A stretch of DNA of 64,000 nt from Candidatus Kaistia colombiensis (GTDB taxonomy: Bacteria; Pseudomonadota; Alphaproteobacteria; Rhizobiales; Kaistiaceae): positions 1,068,501 to 1,132,500 of the forward strand of contig CP119318.1 of NCBI GenBank assembly GCA_029203105.1, given 5' to 3'. Position 1 is the stretch's first letter. Each line of letters begins with the position of its first letter. Both the position numbers and the translations under genes were made by a program. The notes beneath the pieces are model-generated. The model was not told the origin of the DNA. It worked only from the letters and a program-made list of their open reading frames with translations, and made no database searches. Of this stretch, positions 62,437 through 64,000 are shown in pieces.

Positions 62437-64000
62437 CTATCGCTGCTTGATGAGCCAGCTTCGGACCTCGAACGGCTTCAGGTCCGGCCCGGCGGCGCGA
62501 TCGACGGCCTCTTCCAGCAGGTTGACCGGCCCGGACAGCAACCAGCCGTCCTTCGGCACGATTTCGAAGCGGCCGCGACCGCCGGCCGGCTCGTAGACGC
62601 GCAGCACCAGCGCCTTGCCGTCCTCGCTTGCCTTGAGGCCGGCGAGACCGGCGGCGATGCCGGAGACGGCGACCGGCAATTGCGCCACGGTCGCGACGTT
62701 CGAGGCGCGGGTCGCCAGCAGCGGCTGGTTCAGGTCGAGCGCTTCCTCGCGCACGCCGCCCTCGTGCCACGATCCCGCATGCGGCATCAGCGAATAGACG
62801 AAGCTCTGCTCGCCTTCATCCGCCAGCGGATCGGGATAGATCGGCGCGCGCAGTAGGCTGAGGCCGAGCGTGTTGCCCTTGATGCTGTGGCCATACTTGC
62901 CGTTGTTGAGAAGCGCCACGCCAAAGCCCGGCTCCGACAGGTCGGCGAAGCGATGCGCCGGCACCTCGAACTTGGCTTCGTCCCACGACGTGTTGTTGTG
63001 GGTGGAGCGGCGGACGACGCCGAAGGCGCATTCGAAGGTGGCGAAGTCGGAGCGCACATCGACCGGGGTCTGCGTGCGCAGCAAGACGCGGCGGTCATGC
63101 CAGTCGAGATCGGTCTTGATGTCGAGGCGCGGCGCGTTGGCCCAGAGCTGCAGCGTCTGGGTGATGGTAGAGTCGCGGAACCTCCGCACGATCCGGATCG
63201 CTGCGCGGTGCGGTGTGTCCTCGACCACCTCGAAGCTCTCGAACGAAGTCAGCTCCAGACCGTGCGCGGCGTAATCGTCCTCGAGGTCCCAGGCGTCCCA
63301 GTTGCGGGGCTTGTCCATCGGATAGACCCAGAGCTGGTTGCCGCGCCCGGCCAGCGCCTCGCGCCCGTTGCGCTTGTCAAAGAGGCTGGCGAGCGTGCCG
63401 TCCGGATTGAGCGTGACCCGGATCAGTCTGTTTTCCAGCTTCTGCTTCGAGACGCTGAGGCCGGCGGCCGGCGCCAAGCTCCTGTCGTCGAGCACGGCAA
63501 TGCCGAGCGCCGGCACGGTCGCGTCGAGCGCGATTGGCTGGCCGTCGAGCTCGACGCGCACGGGGCGGCCATGCAGGTCGGGATTGACGACGACGAGCGC
63601 GTTCTGGGCGTCGCCCTTTGGCAACTGGCCGACAAGCGCCGCGAGGCCGTCGCGCTGGGCGGCGATGCCGGTCCCGAGCGCCTCGCCAAGCTCGCGCTCG
63701 GCATCGTCATAGATCTCGCGAATGCCGGAACCGGGCAGGATGTCGTGGAACTCGTTCTTCAGCACCTTGCGCCAGGCAAGCTCCAGGCTCTCCGGCCGGG
63801 CCGCGCCCAGCAGGTTGGCGAGCGAGGCGACCGTCTCGGCGGTGATCAGCGCGCGTTCGGCGTGGCGGTGCAGGCGCTTGGTGTGGCTCTGCGTCGTCAG
63901 CGTGGCGCGGTGCAGCTCGAGGTAGATCTCGCCCTGCCATACCGGCACTTCCGAGGCGGGGATCTCGTGCATGCGGGCGAACACGTCCTCGACGCGGACG
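62437..64000 (-). CDS. Alpha-mannosidase, glycoside hydrolase family 38 (C-terminal part; 5' end outside the window)
   Basis: The frame is open to the right edge, so at least 520 residues of the C-terminal part are seen. The helical domain contains WRKVLKNEFHDILPGSGIRE, the GH38 hallmark with the FHDILPGS motif. Beta domains follow: LFDKRNGREAL, DLDWHDRRVLLRTQTPVDV and the LPHAGSWHEGG region near 62780. The catalytic Asp nucleophile region would lie upstream, beyond the edge. It releases mannose from oligosaccharides and suits the sugar importers nearby. The ROK gene downstream probably regulates it. Confidence 0.93.
   Translation of the reverse strand, partial: VRVEDVFARMHEIPASEVPVWQGEIYLELHRATLTTQSHTKRLHRHAERALITAETVASLANLLGAARPESLELAWRKVLKNEFHDILPGSGIREIYDDAERELGEALGTGIAAQRDGLAALVGQLPKGDAQNALVVVNPDLHGRPVRVELDGQPIALDATVPALGIAVLDDRSLAPAAGLSVSKQKLENRLIRVTLNPDGTLASLFDKRNGREALAGRGNQLWVYPMDKPRNWDAWDLEDDYAAHGLELTSFESFEVVEDTPHRAAIRIVRRFRDSTITQTLQLWANAPRLDIKTDLDWHDRRVLLRTQTPVDVRSDFATFECAFGVVRRSTHNNTSWDEAKFEVPAHRFADLSEPGFGVALLNNGKYGHSIKGNTLGLSLLRAPIYPDPLADEGEQSFVYSLMPHAGSWHEGGVREEALDLNQPLLATRASNVATVAQLPVAVSGIAAGLAGLKASEDGKALVLRVYEPAGGRGRFEIVPKDGWLLSGPVNLLEEAVDRAAGPDLKPFEVRSWLIKQR

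Overview
This is high-GC, densely packed coding DNA from an alphaproteobacterium, most likely of the order Hyphomicrobiales (Rhizobiales). The evidence is the SmoEFGK-type polyol transporter, a DUF1344 protein, the TamA/TamB pair, rhizobial-style intergenic palindromes and the number of carbohydrate ABC importers. I cannot name the genus from the sequence alone. No rRNA, tRNA, CRISPR array, insertion sequence or phage gene was seen.

The window is mainly a sugar-uptake and catabolism island. It holds six carbohydrate ABC importers, each with its own type of regulator. Cluster 1 (1-9416, + strand): a hybrid regulator with a DeoR-type sensor domain, a binding protein, two permeases, and then enoyl-CoA hydratase, SDR, mutarotase-like protein, SMP-30 lactonase and class III CoA-transferase. 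Cluster 2 (9592-16077): Gfo/Idh/MocA oxidoreductase, TIM-barrel isomerase, binding protein and two permeases on the - strand, divergent from a LacI regulator with twin palindromic operators between. Cluster 3 (16223-23136, -): a polyol set with HAD phosphatase, SorC regulator, binding protein, two permeases, an ATPase gene carrying two compensating frameshifts, and a polyol-type SDR. Cluster 4 (23260-29135, -): a ribose-type (CUT2) importer ending in a regulator with two GntR helix-turn-helix domains. Cluster 5 (33815-42631, -): FCD regulator, Cys/Met-type PLP lyase, binding protein, two permeases, ATPase and an AceE/transketolase-like enzyme. Cluster 6 (51369-58523, -): binding protein, two permeases, ATPase, two SDRs and a TIM-barrel isomerase, divergent from a ROK regulator. 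Two more ROK regulators and a partial GH38 alpha-mannosidase follow (58675-64000).

Housekeeping-type genes lie between the clusters. 29428-33625 holds a DUF1344 protein, a Spy/CpxP-like periplasmic protein divergent from an OmpR-type two-component system, and an inositol-monophosphatase-family enzyme. 42957-51083 holds a small acetyltransferase, a mercuric-reductase-like flavoprotein, and tamA-tamB.

Three patterns run through the window. Each of the six binding-protein genes is separated from its first permease gene by a strong stem-loop. A composite palindrome of about 125 bp occurs three times, twice at those junctions. Clusters 1 and 2 have no ATPase gene, so their permeases probably share an ATPase with another cluster. 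The best candidates for undescribed biology are cluster 1 (sugar import linked to CoA-thioester enzymes) and cluster 5 (sugar import linked to a PLP lyase and a stand-alone E1-like enzyme).
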